Source of the DNA: an uncultured Lentisphaeraceae bacterium
GTDB taxonomy: Bacteria > Verrucomicrobiota > Kiritimatiellia > RFP12 > DVOR01
NCBI GenBank assembly: GCA_937892925.1
Contig: CALBHX010000116.1
Coordinates: 45,977 to 109,976, forward strand
Length of the DNA: 64,000 bases
Reading direction: 5' to 3'
How positions within the stretch are numbered: position 1 is the first letter of the stretch; each line of letters opens with the position of its first letter. The notes beneath the pieces were generated by a model. It was not told where the DNA came from and did not search any database. It worked only from the letters and a program-made list of their open reading frames with translations. Position numbers and translations under genes: made by a program. Positions 27,770-36,398 of this stretch are shown piece after piece.

Positions 27770-28171
27770 TTATTTGGCCGATACGTCGGCGGCTTGCTGC
27801 CAGGCACGGGCAAGCTGGGCAAGCGGCTGTGTGAGCACTTCGTTGGGAAGTTTGGACAAGTGTGTTTTCAATGCGGCGATAAAGCGGTCATTTTCTGCAT
27901 TGTCATAGATACAGTGCGTGGGATAGAGCGTAAGATAAAGCGCCATGGGGGTGGTCTCTGGGGGGAGTGCACGCGCTTGTCCTCGCCGGAGGCCATAGGC
28001 GGTCTCCAAGGCGGCCAGAAAAGGGATGTTTTCCGGAGTCCAGGCGGGGTTGGATTGTCGTCCGAAAACCCGGGTGAACCGTCGCCGCTGGGCGCCCCGG
28101 TTCCAGATATAAATCAACGCAACGCACAACATGATGCAGAGGATATAGGAAAGAATACGAGTGCCACTCAT
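27770..28171 (-). CDS. Small single-pass membrane protein, unknown
   Basis: 133 residues. One N-terminal hydrophobic helix (ILSYILCIMLCVALIYIW, residues 6-23) and a soluble domain with PAWTPENIPFLAALETAYGLRRGQARALPPETTPMALY and ENDRFIAALKTHL. I do not recognise the family. It starts in a 4-base overlap with the zinc-ribbon gene and ends 16 bases before polA, so it is cotranscribed with both. Confidence 0.65.
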   Translation of the reverse strand: MSGTRILSYILCIMLCVALIYIWNRGAQRRRFTRVFGRQSNPAWTPENIPFLAALETAYGLRRGQARALPPETTPMALYLTLYPTHCIYDNAENDRFIAALKTHLSKLPNEVLTQPLAQLARAWQQAADVSAK

Positions 28172-28773
28172 CGGGAGATCCTTCGTATACGTTTTACCGG
28201 CCTAGCACAGCAGGGGCGCCATGAACGCCGTTTAACATGGGCATGCGCGGCGGAGAGAAGTGAGATTTTGCCTTCGAGTAATGCCAGAACACGCGTTTGA
28301 ATGGCCGGAAGATCCTGCGGCTTGAGTCCGGGGTCTTCAATCGGGAAAAGATCTCCGGTGCCCCGTTGTTCATAGAGACGGATTCTGCGCCCATCAGGCG
28401 CCCGGCTGATGCGGCGTTCGATGAATTGCCGGCTGCGTTCGAGCAGGATGGCCAGTACGTAACAGACACCACGATCGGCAGGTGCGTTTCGTTCCAGCAA
28501 AACCCGCAGCAGGTGCTCGGCAGTTTCTTTTCGGAGGGGGGCTTCCCGGGTTTTGCTTTTGGCGGTGTTGGCCAAGGTGAACGCCCAGGCTCCGGGGAGC
28601 GATTGTAATGTTTCCGGCGGTAATGCGGAAAAGCAGGCGGGGCAAAGGTCTCGCCGAGCAAAGGTGCCATCTTCTGTCAATTCCAACAGCGAATGCCCGG
28701 AGCCGCCGGGCTCAAAGACTTTTCCGCAGGCGGAACAGCGAGCGCTGCGCGGTTTAATGTTCCAGTCTGCCAT
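28168..28773 (-). CDS. Zinc-ribbon-like protein, unknown
   Basis: 201 residues. Two CxxC-type pairs near the start (CSACG at residues 13-17 and CPAC at 44-47) suggest one bound zinc. The rest is mostly helical and charged, with RNAPADRGVCYVLAILLERSR and FIERRISRAPDGRRIRLYEQRGTGDLFPIEDPGL. The basic C-terminus (AHVKRRSWRPCCARPVKRIRR) could bind nucleic acid. I do not know a characterised relative; similar small zinc proteins occur in PVC genomes beside DNA metabolism genes. It lies 13 bases after the AsmA-like gene. Confidence 0.65.
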   Translation of the reverse strand: MADWNIKPRSARCSACGKVFEPGGSGHSLLELTEDGTFARRDLCPACFSALPPETLQSLPGAWAFTLANTAKSKTREAPLRKETAEHLLRVLLERNAPADRGVCYVLAILLERSRQFIERRISRAPDGRRIRLYEQRGTGDLFPIEDPGLKPQDLPAIQTRVLALLEGKISLLSAAHAHVKRRSWRPCCARPVKRIRRISR

Positions 28774-28786
28774 GGATGTCCTAGGG

Positions 28787-31700
28787 TTAGTTGTTCCGTT
28801 TGGATTTGAATACGTTTCGGAGAGCCTCTTCGAGGCGCAGCTTTACGGTATCACTGCCGTTTCCTACGGCGTCTAATGTTTCTTTGGCCACATCGTGTGC
28901 TGCTCCGCCAACTTCCAATCCGGCTTCACCGCTTTTCTGGAGCGCTTTCCCAAGACGGTTCGACAACTTTTCCGTAACCCGCCCAACGAGTGAATCGCGC
29001 AGAAGGGCAACCAGGGGGGCGGTGTCCGGCTTGGGGTTGTCTACAGTGCCGCGGATCGGCAGGCGAAGCGTCTGGTCTGCTCCGATGCGCTTGGAGAGGC
29101 GGTCGCCCAATAATTGCCGGGTTAGAGGAAGCACAACAACATAATCCACTTCGCGGGTGGTTAGATCGGTGGTGCCGGAGCATTCCAACTTGGCGCCGGA
29201 GAACTGCATTTGAATCGGTTCACAGACCAACTTGCCTTCCTCAACGGTTACGGTGAATGTCTGATCAGGCATGGAGATGACACGTTCGCGTGCGCGGAGC
29301 AGTCCCAAGATAGAGCCTAATGTGCCGTTTGGCTTCACTCGGCACCCTTCGGTTTGGATGTCGAGAATGGTACTCAGGGAGGCTAACGGGCGATCGTCCA
29401 GTGTCATGCGGAATGCCCGGCTGCGTACGTGCAGAGCCCCTGCTGGCGAGGCGGAGCCTGGCAGGAGCGGATTGACGGCTTTCAGCCCGGTGTCGAGTAG
29501 CTCTTGCGTTAACTGAACGCCGCGCAGGAGCTCGGTATTATCTGGAAAGGTTAAGGTGTAGGGCTGGACGGAGAGATTGAGGCGCGGCGAGAGGAAGACA
29601 TTTCCGCCATTGACGTTGAAGGTGCCATCTAGTGCAGCCACGGCTTCGGAGAGTGTTAACTTGGCTTCGCCTCCCGGGATGTTCAGGCCTGGAACGGTGA
29701 TTTGGTCAAATTGAACGGAGGCTTCGCCTTTACCGTAATTGAAGAGCCCCGCCGAACCGTTTAGGATCGGAGCTTTAAACTGGAAAGGCGTTGTGTGCCG
29801 CCCGGACAGGCCAAAGCCGCTTTCTCGATAGGTAGTAAAACAGGGCAATGCCCAGATGGCTGCGAAGTCTGGGGTGAGCGAGCCTTCCAGGGAAAGCGTC
29901 CCGGTTTTGGGCACATAGTGCCCTTTCGCCTCAATCGCAAGCGGGGCGGAGGTCAGAGAGAACGTGTTTAGCTGCGGCTCTTCCGCGAGGAGCGCGGTCG
30001 TGGTCAGTGTGAATGGCAAGGCCAGTGCTGGGCATCCGCTAGGTTGTATCTGCAGGTTTTCCGAACTCAGCCGCAGATTAATCTGGGGCGTTTTGTCGGA
30101 GGTGCAGGCGAATGTATAGGCTAGCTCGCCTTGAATCTCTGGCAGCGATGTATCCTTTTCGGTGCGCCGCCAGCGAAGGGCGTTTGCCGGCGTGAGCGAA
30201 CCTTCCAACGTGAGGGTTGGAAGGTTCGCACCTCGGGGAAGCGAGGCCTTGCCTACGGCGGTGAGAAAGGGTGCTTTCATGGAAAATTCGGAGCACTCTA
30301 AAGCACCCTCGGCTGTGCGGTGGAGAGAGGCTTCTCCTTCAAGCAAACTGGAAGTCTGGACGTTCCATGCGGCAGAGGAAAATGCGGCATCGCGCAGGGC
30401 AAAGAGCAGCTTGGCTCGAAACGCCTCCAGAGAACCGGAGGCAGACGCGTGGAGCAGGCCGGTCCCGGCCACCTGCCACCCTTCTGGGTGACTTACAAAT
30501 TGAACGGCTTGCGCTAAATCGGCCTGTGCAGAGACTTTGAGTGCCTGAACGGAATGCGAGGCCAGGGAAATGCCTGTGGCAGTGGCTTCCAGTGAACCTA
30601 CGGCGGTTTGTCCGGAGACGGCGGTCAACTTGAGCGAACCGGAGCCAGAGGCGGCTTTGGCATCCAGTCGGAGATCCAGCGGCTGTGCAAGTGTTAGGCC
30701 GCCAAGGAATGGTCCAAACGTGTCAAGCAGGGTCTCTGTTTTCAACCATGCGGAAAGTTCCCCGGCTTCCAACGAACCGGAACCGGAGGCAATAAGTCCG
30801 GGCAAATCAATGGAGAGTCGTTCAATACTGCCTGTAAGCGGGTTATTCGGGTCGAATACGGCGGAGAGATTCACTTGGGGCGAACACTGAATGGGCTTGC
30901 CATTGTAGCTGAGGGCGAGCGCTTCGGTGCGCAGGGCAGAGGAAAGGCTTAACAATCCGGTGCCAGGGCCATCTTTGAGTGAGGCAGTAAGGGTGGCGGT
31001 GCCCTGCGTGAGTATAACTTCTGGAGCCTGAAGCACGTTCCAGTACCGCGCTGCGGCGAGTGCTTGTGCGAGATTGAGTGAAAGCTTGGCCTGCATGTTT
31101 GGGATACGGCGTCCGGAGGGAGCGGAGAGCTGGAGCGAACCCTGCCCCCACCGCGCTTTGACATCAAGCCGAGCCGTATTTACCCATGGGGTGCCGAGCT
31201 GTTGCAGGCATGCGGTCAGCGCGGGTAATATGGCCTCCGCTTTTGTCTCGGCACCGATGACTTGCGCTTGGAATTGAACGGCGATGGGCTGATCCCATGC
31301 AGGGATTGTCATTTCCAACGCTCCCTGAGTAAGCAGAGGTTCCGGAGCTCCGGCCATGCGCAGAACGGCCTCTGAAACGTGGAGCCGGGTTGAAAGTGCC
31401 CACGCAGGGATTATCGGTGTGCCGATTGTGGGGCTTTCGGTTTGGGCGCCTTTCATCTCGGATTGCGGGGCTTCAATAGGGGGCGTTGTGTTTGCGGCAG
31501 GCTTTGTGAGCGATACCTCTGGCGTCTCAACGAATATCTCCGCAGTTACATGCCCCATTGGGAGCAAGGCCCACAAGCTGTTGGCGCGGAGTTGCTTCAC
31601 GTTGAGGGAAACTCCACGTGTCGGATCGCAAAAGACGATTTGCTCAATCCGCTGTTCTCCAAACCAACGGAATGACCATGTTCCAACCGAAATCGAGGCC

Positions 31701-31897
31701 GGAGCTAACTGTTGGTTGAGTTTGTTCACGACCAGTGCCTGCACCCAGCCAGTCGAACATAACATGGGCAGGCACAACACACCCATTATTAGAAGTGCCG
31801 CTGCCAGACTAACCCAAACCAGCACGGTGCGCCCCCACCCGCGCTTAGGTGCAGCCGATGTTTTCGTGGCGGCATTGACAGGCTTTGTAAAGTCCAT
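28787..31897 (-). CDS. AsmA-like large envelope protein
   Basis: 1036 residues from the ATG at 31897, preceded by AAAGGA. One N-terminal membrane helix (TVLVWVSLAAALLIMGVLCLPMLCS) is followed by about 1000 residues of beta-rich, weakly conserved sequence. The C-terminal part (AFRMTLDDRPLASLSTILDIQTEGCRVKPNGTLGSILGLLRARERVI...EVDYVVVLPLTRQLLGDRLSKRIG...LPIRGTVDNPKPDTAPLVALL) resembles AsmA/DUF748-type proteins. Relatives span the periplasm and carry phospholipid to the outer membrane. The final 60 residues contain a helical region rich in charged residues. It heads the cluster leading to polA. Confidence 0.68.
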   Translation of the reverse strand: MDFTKPVNAATKTSAAPKRGWGRTVLVWVSLAAALLIMGVLCLPMLCSTGWVQALVVNKLNQQLAPASISVGTWSFRWFGEQRIEQIVFCDPTRGVSLNVKQLRANSLWALLPMGHVTAEIFVETPEVSLTKPAANTTPPIEAPQSEMKGAQTESPTIGTPIIPAWALSTRLHVSEAVLRMAGAPEPLLTQGALEMTIPAWDQPIAVQFQAQVIGAETKAEAILPALTACLQQLGTPWVNTARLDVKARWGQGSLQLSAPSGRRIPNMQAKLSLNLAQALAAARYWNVLQAPEVILTQGTATLTASLKDGPGTGLLSLSSALRTEALALSYNGKPIQCSPQVNLSAVFDPNNPLTGSIERLSIDLPGLIASGSGSLEAGELSAWLKTETLLDTFGPFLGGLTLAQPLDLRLDAKAASGSGSLKLTAVSGQTAVGSLEATATGISLASHSVQALKVSAQADLAQAVQFVSHPEGWQVAGTGLLHASASGSLEAFRAKLLFALRDAAFSSAAWNVQTSSLLEGEASLHRTAEGALECSEFSMKAPFLTAVGKASLPRGANLPTLTLEGSLTPANALRWRRTEKDTSLPEIQGELAYTFACTSDKTPQINLRLSSENLQIQPSGCPALALPFTLTTTALLAEEPQLNTFSLTSAPLAIEAKGHYVPKTGTLSLEGSLTPDFAAIWALPCFTTYRESGFGLSGRHTTPFQFKAPILNGSAGLFNYGKGEASVQFDQITVPGLNIPGGEAKLTLSEAVAALDGTFNVNGGNVFLSPRLNLSVQPYTLTFPDNTELLRGVQLTQELLDTGLKAVNPLLPGSASPAGALHVRSRAFRMTLDDRPLASLSTILDIQTEGCRVKPNGTLGSILGLLRARERVISMPDQTFTVTVEEGKLVCEPIQMQFSGAKLECSGTTDLTTREVDYVVVLPLTRQLLGDRLSKRIGADQTLRLPIRGTVDNPKPDTAPLVALLRDSLVGRVTEKLSNRLGKALQKSGEAGLEVGGAAHDVAKETLDAVGNGSDTVKLRLEEALRNVFKSKRNN

Positions 31898-32167
31898 GAT
31901 ATGATCCTTTGGTGATATAAAGCATAGCAAAAGCCCCCCGCAGGAACCACAGACTTCTTTTTGGAGAGGGGCTCTTTCTGGGGGAAGGGAGGGTGTTTTT
32001 TGCGCCGTACCTGCCTAAAAGGGATTTTCGAGGGAAGGCAGGCACACGGTTCGTGTTATTGAAGCGGCAGAACAGATGGACGCCTTTTTGTTTATGTTTT
32101 CACCATTCTGGATTTGGGGGCGTCTCGTCTCGATTTTGCCTTGAACTCGGGACGCGTTGATTTTTGG

Positions 32168-32173
32168 TATGAT
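32168..32173 (+). promoter_or_regulatory. Probable -10 element of thiC
   Basis: TATGAT lies 45 bases before the thiC ATG. The divergent gap 31898-32217 also holds a hairpin (CCTGCCT/AGGCAGG, 32014-32045) and a degenerate CCGCCCC-family motif near 32099-32160 (GAACTCGGGACGCGTTGATT). I see no TPP riboswitch core. Confidence 0.4.
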
Positions 32174-32217
32174 GAGCGCGTATTTTTCGCGAGATTTTAA
32201 GGTAAAGGAAGGTTGCG

Positions 32218-33534
32218 ATGACACAGTTGGAAGCTGCTCGGCAAGGGATGATTACCGAAGCGATGCAGGCCGTTGCGCAGGCGGAGGGGTGTACTCCGGA
32301 GGACGTGCGGGAAGTGGTGGCGGCTGGCCGGGCGGTCATTCCGTTGAATCCAGCTCATCGGGGTGTTCGACCAACGGGTGTGGGGCGTTTGTTTTCGACA
32401 AAAATCAATGCTAATTTGGGGCGGTCGCCAACGCGTTCGGGGAAGGGGGATGAACTGACAAAGCTGAGCGTGGCGTTGGCGGCTGGGGCGCAGTTTGTGA
32501 TGGATCTTTCGGTTGGAACGGGTAAGGGGGGAGAGGAGATCCGGCGGGAACTGCGGGAGATTCGCCAAGGGATGCTGGATCATTCGCCGGCGCCGCTGGG
32601 GACGGTACCGGTTTATGAGACGATTTCACGCCTGGATGGAGAGATCCCGGAGATGGATCCGTCTTACCTGCTTCAGGTGATTCGGGAGCAAGCGGAGCAG
32701 GGGGTGGACTTTATGACGCTGCACGCGGGGTTGCTGCAGGCGCATGTGCCTTTAGCGATGAAACGGAAGATGGGGATTGTCTCGCGGGGCGGGGCGATTA
32801 TGGCCGAGTGGATGAAACGGCATGGTGCAGAGAATCCTCTGTATACGCATTGGGACGAGGTGTTGGAAATTCTGGTGAAACATGATGTGACGGTGTCGCT
32901 GGGGGATGGACTTCGCCCAGGGTGCCTGGCGGACGCAAGCGATGAGGCGCAATTTGCGGAGCTCTCAGTGCTAGGGGAGCTGGTGCAGCGGTGCCGGGCA
33001 CGAGGGGTTCAGGTGATGGTGGAGGGACCCGGGCATATTCCGTTTAATCAGGTGCAGATGAATATGGAACGGGAGCAGGAGGTGTGTGACGGGGCTCCGT
33101 TTTATGTGTTGGGGCCTGTAGTTACAGACATTGCGCCGGGGTATGACCACATTGTTTCGGCGATTGGCGCAACGGCGGCGGCAACGTATGGGGCGAGCCT
33201 GTTGTGTTATGTGACGCCTGCGGAACACTTGGGCCTGCCGGATGCGGCGGAGGTGCATCAGGGGTGCGTGGCTTATCTGATTGCGGCACATGCGGGAGAT
33301 GTGGCGCGGGGGCTTCCGGGTGCGCGGGAGCGGGATGACCGAATGGCGGATGCGCGGTATCGTTTTGATTGGAATGCTCAGTTTGATGTGGCTCTGGATC
33401 CGTGCGCGGCACGTGAGCGGTGGTTGCGGACGCGGGCGGAGTCGGGCGCGACACATGATGATGATCATTGCTCGATGTGCGGAAAGGCGTTTTGTGCGGT
33501 GCGGACGTCGCGCCGGATGCGCGAGGGATTGTGA
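32218..33534 (+). CDS. thiC: Phosphomethylpyrimidine synthase ThiC
   Basis: 438 residues, ATG preceded by AAGGAAGG. Radical SAM enzyme converting aminoimidazole ribotide to the hydroxymethylpyrimidine phosphate of thiamine. Seen: NLGRSPTRSGKGDELTKL, DLSVGTGKGGEEIRRE, PLGTVPVYETI, DFMTLHAGL, SRGGAIMAEWM, SLGDGLRPGCLADASDEAQFAEL, EGPGHIPFNQVQMN, TDIAPGYDHIVSAIGATAAATYGASLLCYVTPAEHLGLP and the C-terminal iron-sulfur motif CSMCGKAFC. The length is that of the short form without the extra N-terminal domain. No other thiamine gene lies nearby. Confidence 0.97.
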   Translation: MTQLEAARQGMITEAMQAVAQAEGCTPEDVREVVAAGRAVIPLNPAHRGVRPTGVGRLFSTKINANLGRSPTRSGKGDELTKLSVALAAGAQFVMDLSVGTGKGGEEIRRELREIRQGMLDHSPAPLGTVPVYETISRLDGEIPEMDPSYLLQVIREQAEQGVDFMTLHAGLLQAHVPLAMKRKMGIVSRGGAIMAEWMKRHGAENPLYTHWDEVLEILVKHDVTVSLGDGLRPGCLADASDEAQFAELSVLGELVQRCRARGVQVMVEGPGHIPFNQVQMNMEREQEVCDGAPFYVLGPVVTDIAPGYDHIVSAIGATAAATYGASLLCYVTPAEHLGLPDAAEVHQGCVAYLIAAHAGDVARGLPGARERDDRMADARYRFDWNAQFDVALDPCAARERWLRTRAESGATHDDDHCSMCGKAFCAVRTSRRMREGL

Positions 33535-33570
33535 TCCTCGGGAATGTACGCGGGTTGATCAACCAAACAC

Positions 33571-33606
33571 AGGGTGTCCCGGGGAACCGGGGCGCCCTTC
33601 TTTTTT
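33571..33606 (+). terminator. Rho-independent terminator after thiC
   Basis: A 12-base-pair stem with two G-T pairs and a GGAA loop (AGGGTGTCCCGG/CCGGGGCGCCCT) is followed by TCTTTTTT. It lies 37 bases after the stop of thiC. A 12-base perfect palindrome GGTTGATCAACC stands just before it, near 33553. Confidence 0.9.
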
Positions 33607-33618
33607 GGGTAAGGAAGA

Positions 33619-34266
33619 CTAGAGTGTCAGGAGCGTGAGGAGGTTTAATGCGGCGTGGAGGAGGATGCCGGGCAGAAGGGAATGTTGGCGGAGCGCCAGG
33701 AGTCCTAGAAACCATCCGAAGAAAAAGAGCGGCGCAAGAAAGGCATTGATTCCATGGGCAAGGGCAAAGAGGAGTGCACTGAGTGGCAGCATGATTTTTG
33801 GCGGGGCGGCGTGGAGGAGAATGCCGCGAAAGAGAAATTCCTCGAGAAGGGGGGTTGAGATCACGAGAAACCCACCAATAACGGCCTTTTGATGCCATGG
33901 TATAGAGGTGAGCAGCGAGACCATGGGTTGGACTTCAGTGGGCGCAAGAATGGCGGTGAGGGCGTGGATGGCCAGGAGCAGGGCGATAAAGAGCCCCGTG
34001 AAGGCTCGGAAGGGGAGCGGTGTTCCCCAGTGAAACCATTGAATGAGGCGTCTGCGGTTCCCGAAAATGGCCTCAAGCAGGATGGGCAAAAGAAAAAGGG
34101 GGAGAGAAAGAATCTGCCCAATGAATAGTTGTTGGTAGATCTTGTCGGGTGAAGTTATAGAGAGCTCAGGGTGAGTGGCGGCACTGTTGAGGGTGCAGAG
34201 CAGAAGGGCGAGGGTAATGACGCCGAGGGGCGCAAAGGTCGATTGAACGCGAACGGAATTAGGCAT
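33619..34266 (-). CDS. CPBP-family intramembrane metalloprotease
   Basis: 215 residues from the ATG at 34266, which overlaps the end of the exonuclease gene. About six membrane segments. The three CPBP (CAAX protease/Abi) motifs are present: LLEEFLFRGILLH (E-E-x-x-x-R), LLFALAHGIN (F-x-x-x-H) and LPGILLHAALN (H-x-x-x-N/B). Members are membrane proteases involved in prenyl-protein processing, bacteriocin immunity or unknown roles. No bacteriocin gene is visible nearby. Confidence 0.85.
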   Translation of the reverse strand: MPNSVRVQSTFAPLGVITLALLLCTLNSAATHPELSITSPDKIYQQLFIGQILSLPLFLLPILLEAIFGNRRRLIQWFHWGTPLPFRAFTGLFIALLLAIHALTAILAPTEVQPMVSLLTSIPWHQKAVIGGFLVISTPLLEEFLFRGILLHAAPPKIMLPLSALLFALAHGINAFLAPLFFFGWFLGLLALRQHSLLPGILLHAALNLLTLLTL

Positions 34267-34870
34267 GGCTGGCCTCAAGCAGAGCTTCAAGAGTGAGGGT
34301 GGTCCAGCCGGGGAGCGAGAGGAGATGTTCCAGAAGCAGACCGCAGGCTGCAGCATCGTAAAATGCATCATGGGGAGCCCGCCCGGGGACGAGTCGATCC
34401 AAACGGGGCTGTAATCGGAGGCAGGGGATTAGACGCTCCAGTGCATAGCTTGGAAGCCCGGGATAAGCGCGGCGGGTAAGCGACAGGGTGTCGACCCAGC
34501 AGGAATAGTGCGCAAGGGGAGCCAGGCGAGCCAAAATGGTTCGTTCGGTTGCGGCATTGTGAGCTACCGGAATGGATTGAAGTAGAAGGGGGTGAAGGCT
34601 CTGCCAGACCTCGAGGGGAGGGGGCGCGGCGGCGATAGCAGCTCGATTGGCTCGATGTTCGCCGGGGGCATGGCGCGAAAAAGGCCAATCTTCGGGAACA
34701 TGGAGATAACTGTCCAGGGAAGGGGCTTCTAGCGTTACAGCGCCGTCACGGAGAGAGACGGCGCCGATCTGCCAGGGGAGGCTCGGGTAGCCTTTGACGG
34801 TTCCGGTGGTTTCGAAGTCGAGCGCCAGGAAGGAACAGTGCCGGGCAAGGTGCGTGCTGGTGTCGGTCAT
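34259..34870 (-). CDS. DEDDh 3'-5' exonuclease (DnaQ-like)
   Basis: 203 residues. Motif ExoI is ALDFETTG (D and E present), ExoII is VAHNAATERTIL (the usual Asp of HNA-x-FD is changed to Glu), and ExoIII is PHDAFYDAAACGLLL with the H-x-x-x-x-D pattern. It resembles the exonuclease subunit of DNA polymerase III or RNase T-like nucleases. It is too short for a fused polymerase or GIY-YIG domain. Given the probable loss of proofreading in PolA, free exonucleases of this kind may matter for fidelity (speculation). Confidence 0.82.
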   Translation of the reverse strand: MTDTSTHLARHCSFLALDFETTGTVKGYPSLPWQIGAVSLRDGAVTLEAPSLDSYLHVPEDWPFSRHAPGEHRANRAAIAAAPPPLEVWQSLHPLLLQSIPVAHNAATERTILARLAPLAHYSCWVDTLSLTRRAYPGLPSYALERLIPCLRLQPRLDRLVPGRAPHDAFYDAAACGLLLEHLLSLPGWTTLTLEALLEASHA

Positions 34871-34908
34871 AACCGCGCAGGCGTCGTAGGGCGCGTTGTA
34901 TAAACTAC

Positions 34909-36357
34909 TTATTTCAAGTCGTCCAACGGGATCCGCAGGAAGTAGTGGTAATCGCTTTCACCTTCGTAGATTACACCCAGGGCATCTTTGCCAACGGGGC
35001 ACAGAGACGAATACCCAGCACCCTTGCGCGGATCGTAGACGAGCCCGTTAGACCATGTTTTCCCCTGGTCGGCTGAGACGCGCAGGGTCATGGTATCTCG
35101 CTTAGAAGAATTTGGGTTGGAGAAGTAAAGTTTGTCGTTTATGGCGAGCAGGGCAGCCTGGCAGAGGTTGTTGGGCTGGCGAAGGGGGGTGGTGGAGACT
35201 TTCTCCCAAGTCTCCCCTAAGTCGGTGGTGCGGGCGGTGATACGTGTAGCGGCACCGCCGCCTTCTCGAGTATTTAAGAGGAGAGACCCATCGGGTAATT
35301 GAGCCACCGTGGATTCTGATCCGCCGAAGGGCATGGCTTTTGAGCTGGTCCAAGTTTTACCGTGATCTTTGGAGTAAACGAGCAGACCATGGTGGGGTGC
35401 TTTGCCTTTGTTCCCCCAGATTTGAGCGGGGAAGACGAGTGTGCCGTCTTTCATGGCGATCCCGGCTCCCGGCCCTTGGAAAACAAGGCCCCAGGAGGCG
35501 GTATCCGAGTCGCCAAGACGTTTGACTTCAGCTGTGATATTGATAGGTTTTGACCAGGAACGGCCTTCGGTGTCGGAGTAAGCCAAGATGAATTGACCGC
35601 AGTTTTTGGGATCTAGGGTACCGGAGGAGGAGCTCCAGATGGGATGCCCGGAATTGGGGGCGCGCAGGGCGGCTATCCAGATGCGGCCGTTGGATGGATC
35701 GACGAGAATGGCAGGGTCGCCAATACCGTTTCCTCCAGGCAGTCCATTGCAGTCGAGGGCTGTTCGGATGGGGGACCATGTGGTGCCGTGATCTTTTGAG
35801 ATACTTACGCCTACGGTAATATCGGCAGGGAGATCTCCGGCGTGATTGAAACGGTTATCAAAGACGGCAACTAACGTGCCTTTGGGTGTTTCAACGATTC
35901 CTGGGATCCGGAAGTTCTTACTTTTTCGTTTGCCATCCACGAGCTGCATGGGGCTGGTTACGATGCTGCCGATACGTACGGATTTGTTTTCAATGACGAG
36001 CTTGCGGCGGAGGTCGGCACGCGGGCTGGGTTCTGCAAAGAGAGTATAGGTGTTGTTGCCTGGATTGATTGGCACTTGGAAGGTGGCCTTGGTGCCGTTG
36101 ATGCGAGCTTTGGTTTGACCAAGTGCAAGGCTTTTAAGGTCGCGCGGGTTGGTGCCGGAGAGGGAGAGGGTCACGGTTCCCTGTGATTCTGCACGGTCGG
36201 CGGAGAGTGTGAGCGTGCCGATGGCAAGGTCTGGTCTGCCAATGAACGCAGGGACGCCTGAGGGAATGAACTCGAGATGAGTGATGGCGGCACGCACGGC
36301 GGCGGTTAAGCATAACGACAGAAGAGTGAGGGCAGCTTTCACAGGGTGTCCTTTCAT
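34909..36357 (-). CDS. Secreted exo-alpha-sialidase (GH33)
   Basis: 482 residues with a signal peptide (AALTLLSLCLTAAVRA). A beta domain (25-130) precedes the six-bladed propeller. FRIPGIVETPKGTLVAVFDNR is the FRIP motif with its arginine; Asp boxes are SKDHGTTW, SDTEGRSW, SKDHGKTW and SADQGKTW. Further features are GGSESTVAQLPDGSLLLNTR (catalytic Glu and Arg region) and GAGYSSL with the likely nucleophile Tyr. It would remove terminal sialic acids from host glycans. It follows a sulfatase gene by 41 bases, forming a probable two-gene glycan-degrading unit. Confidence 0.88.
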   Translation of the reverse strand: MKGHPVKAALTLLSLCLTAAVRAAITHLEFIPSGVPAFIGRPDLAIGTLTLSADRAESQGTVTLSLSGTNPRDLKSLALGQTKARINGTKATFQVPINPGNNTYTLFAEPSPRADLRRKLVIENKSVRIGSIVTSPMQLVDGKRKSKNFRIPGIVETPKGTLVAVFDNRFNHAGDLPADITVGVSISKDHGTTWSPIRTALDCNGLPGGNGIGDPAILVDPSNGRIWIAALRAPNSGHPIWSSSSGTLDPKNCGQFILAYSDTEGRSWSKPINITAEVKRLGDSDTASWGLVFQGPGAGIAMKDGTLVFPAQIWGNKGKAPHHGLLVYSKDHGKTWTSSKAMPFGGSESTVAQLPDGSLLLNTREGGGAATRITARTTDLGETWEKVSTTPLRQPNNLCQAALLAINDKLYFSNPNSSKRDTMTLRVSADQGKTWSNGLVYDPRKGAGYSSLCPVGKDALGVIYEGESDYHYFLRIPLDDLK

Positions 36358-36398
36358 TTTATCGCTTAGTGTATCAAGAATGTTTGCAGAAGGAAAGC

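Noticed and set aside
33553..33564. Palindrome GGTTGATCAACC as an operator
   Set aside because: It lies after the stop of thiC and before its terminator, far from any start; chance is the simplest explanation.
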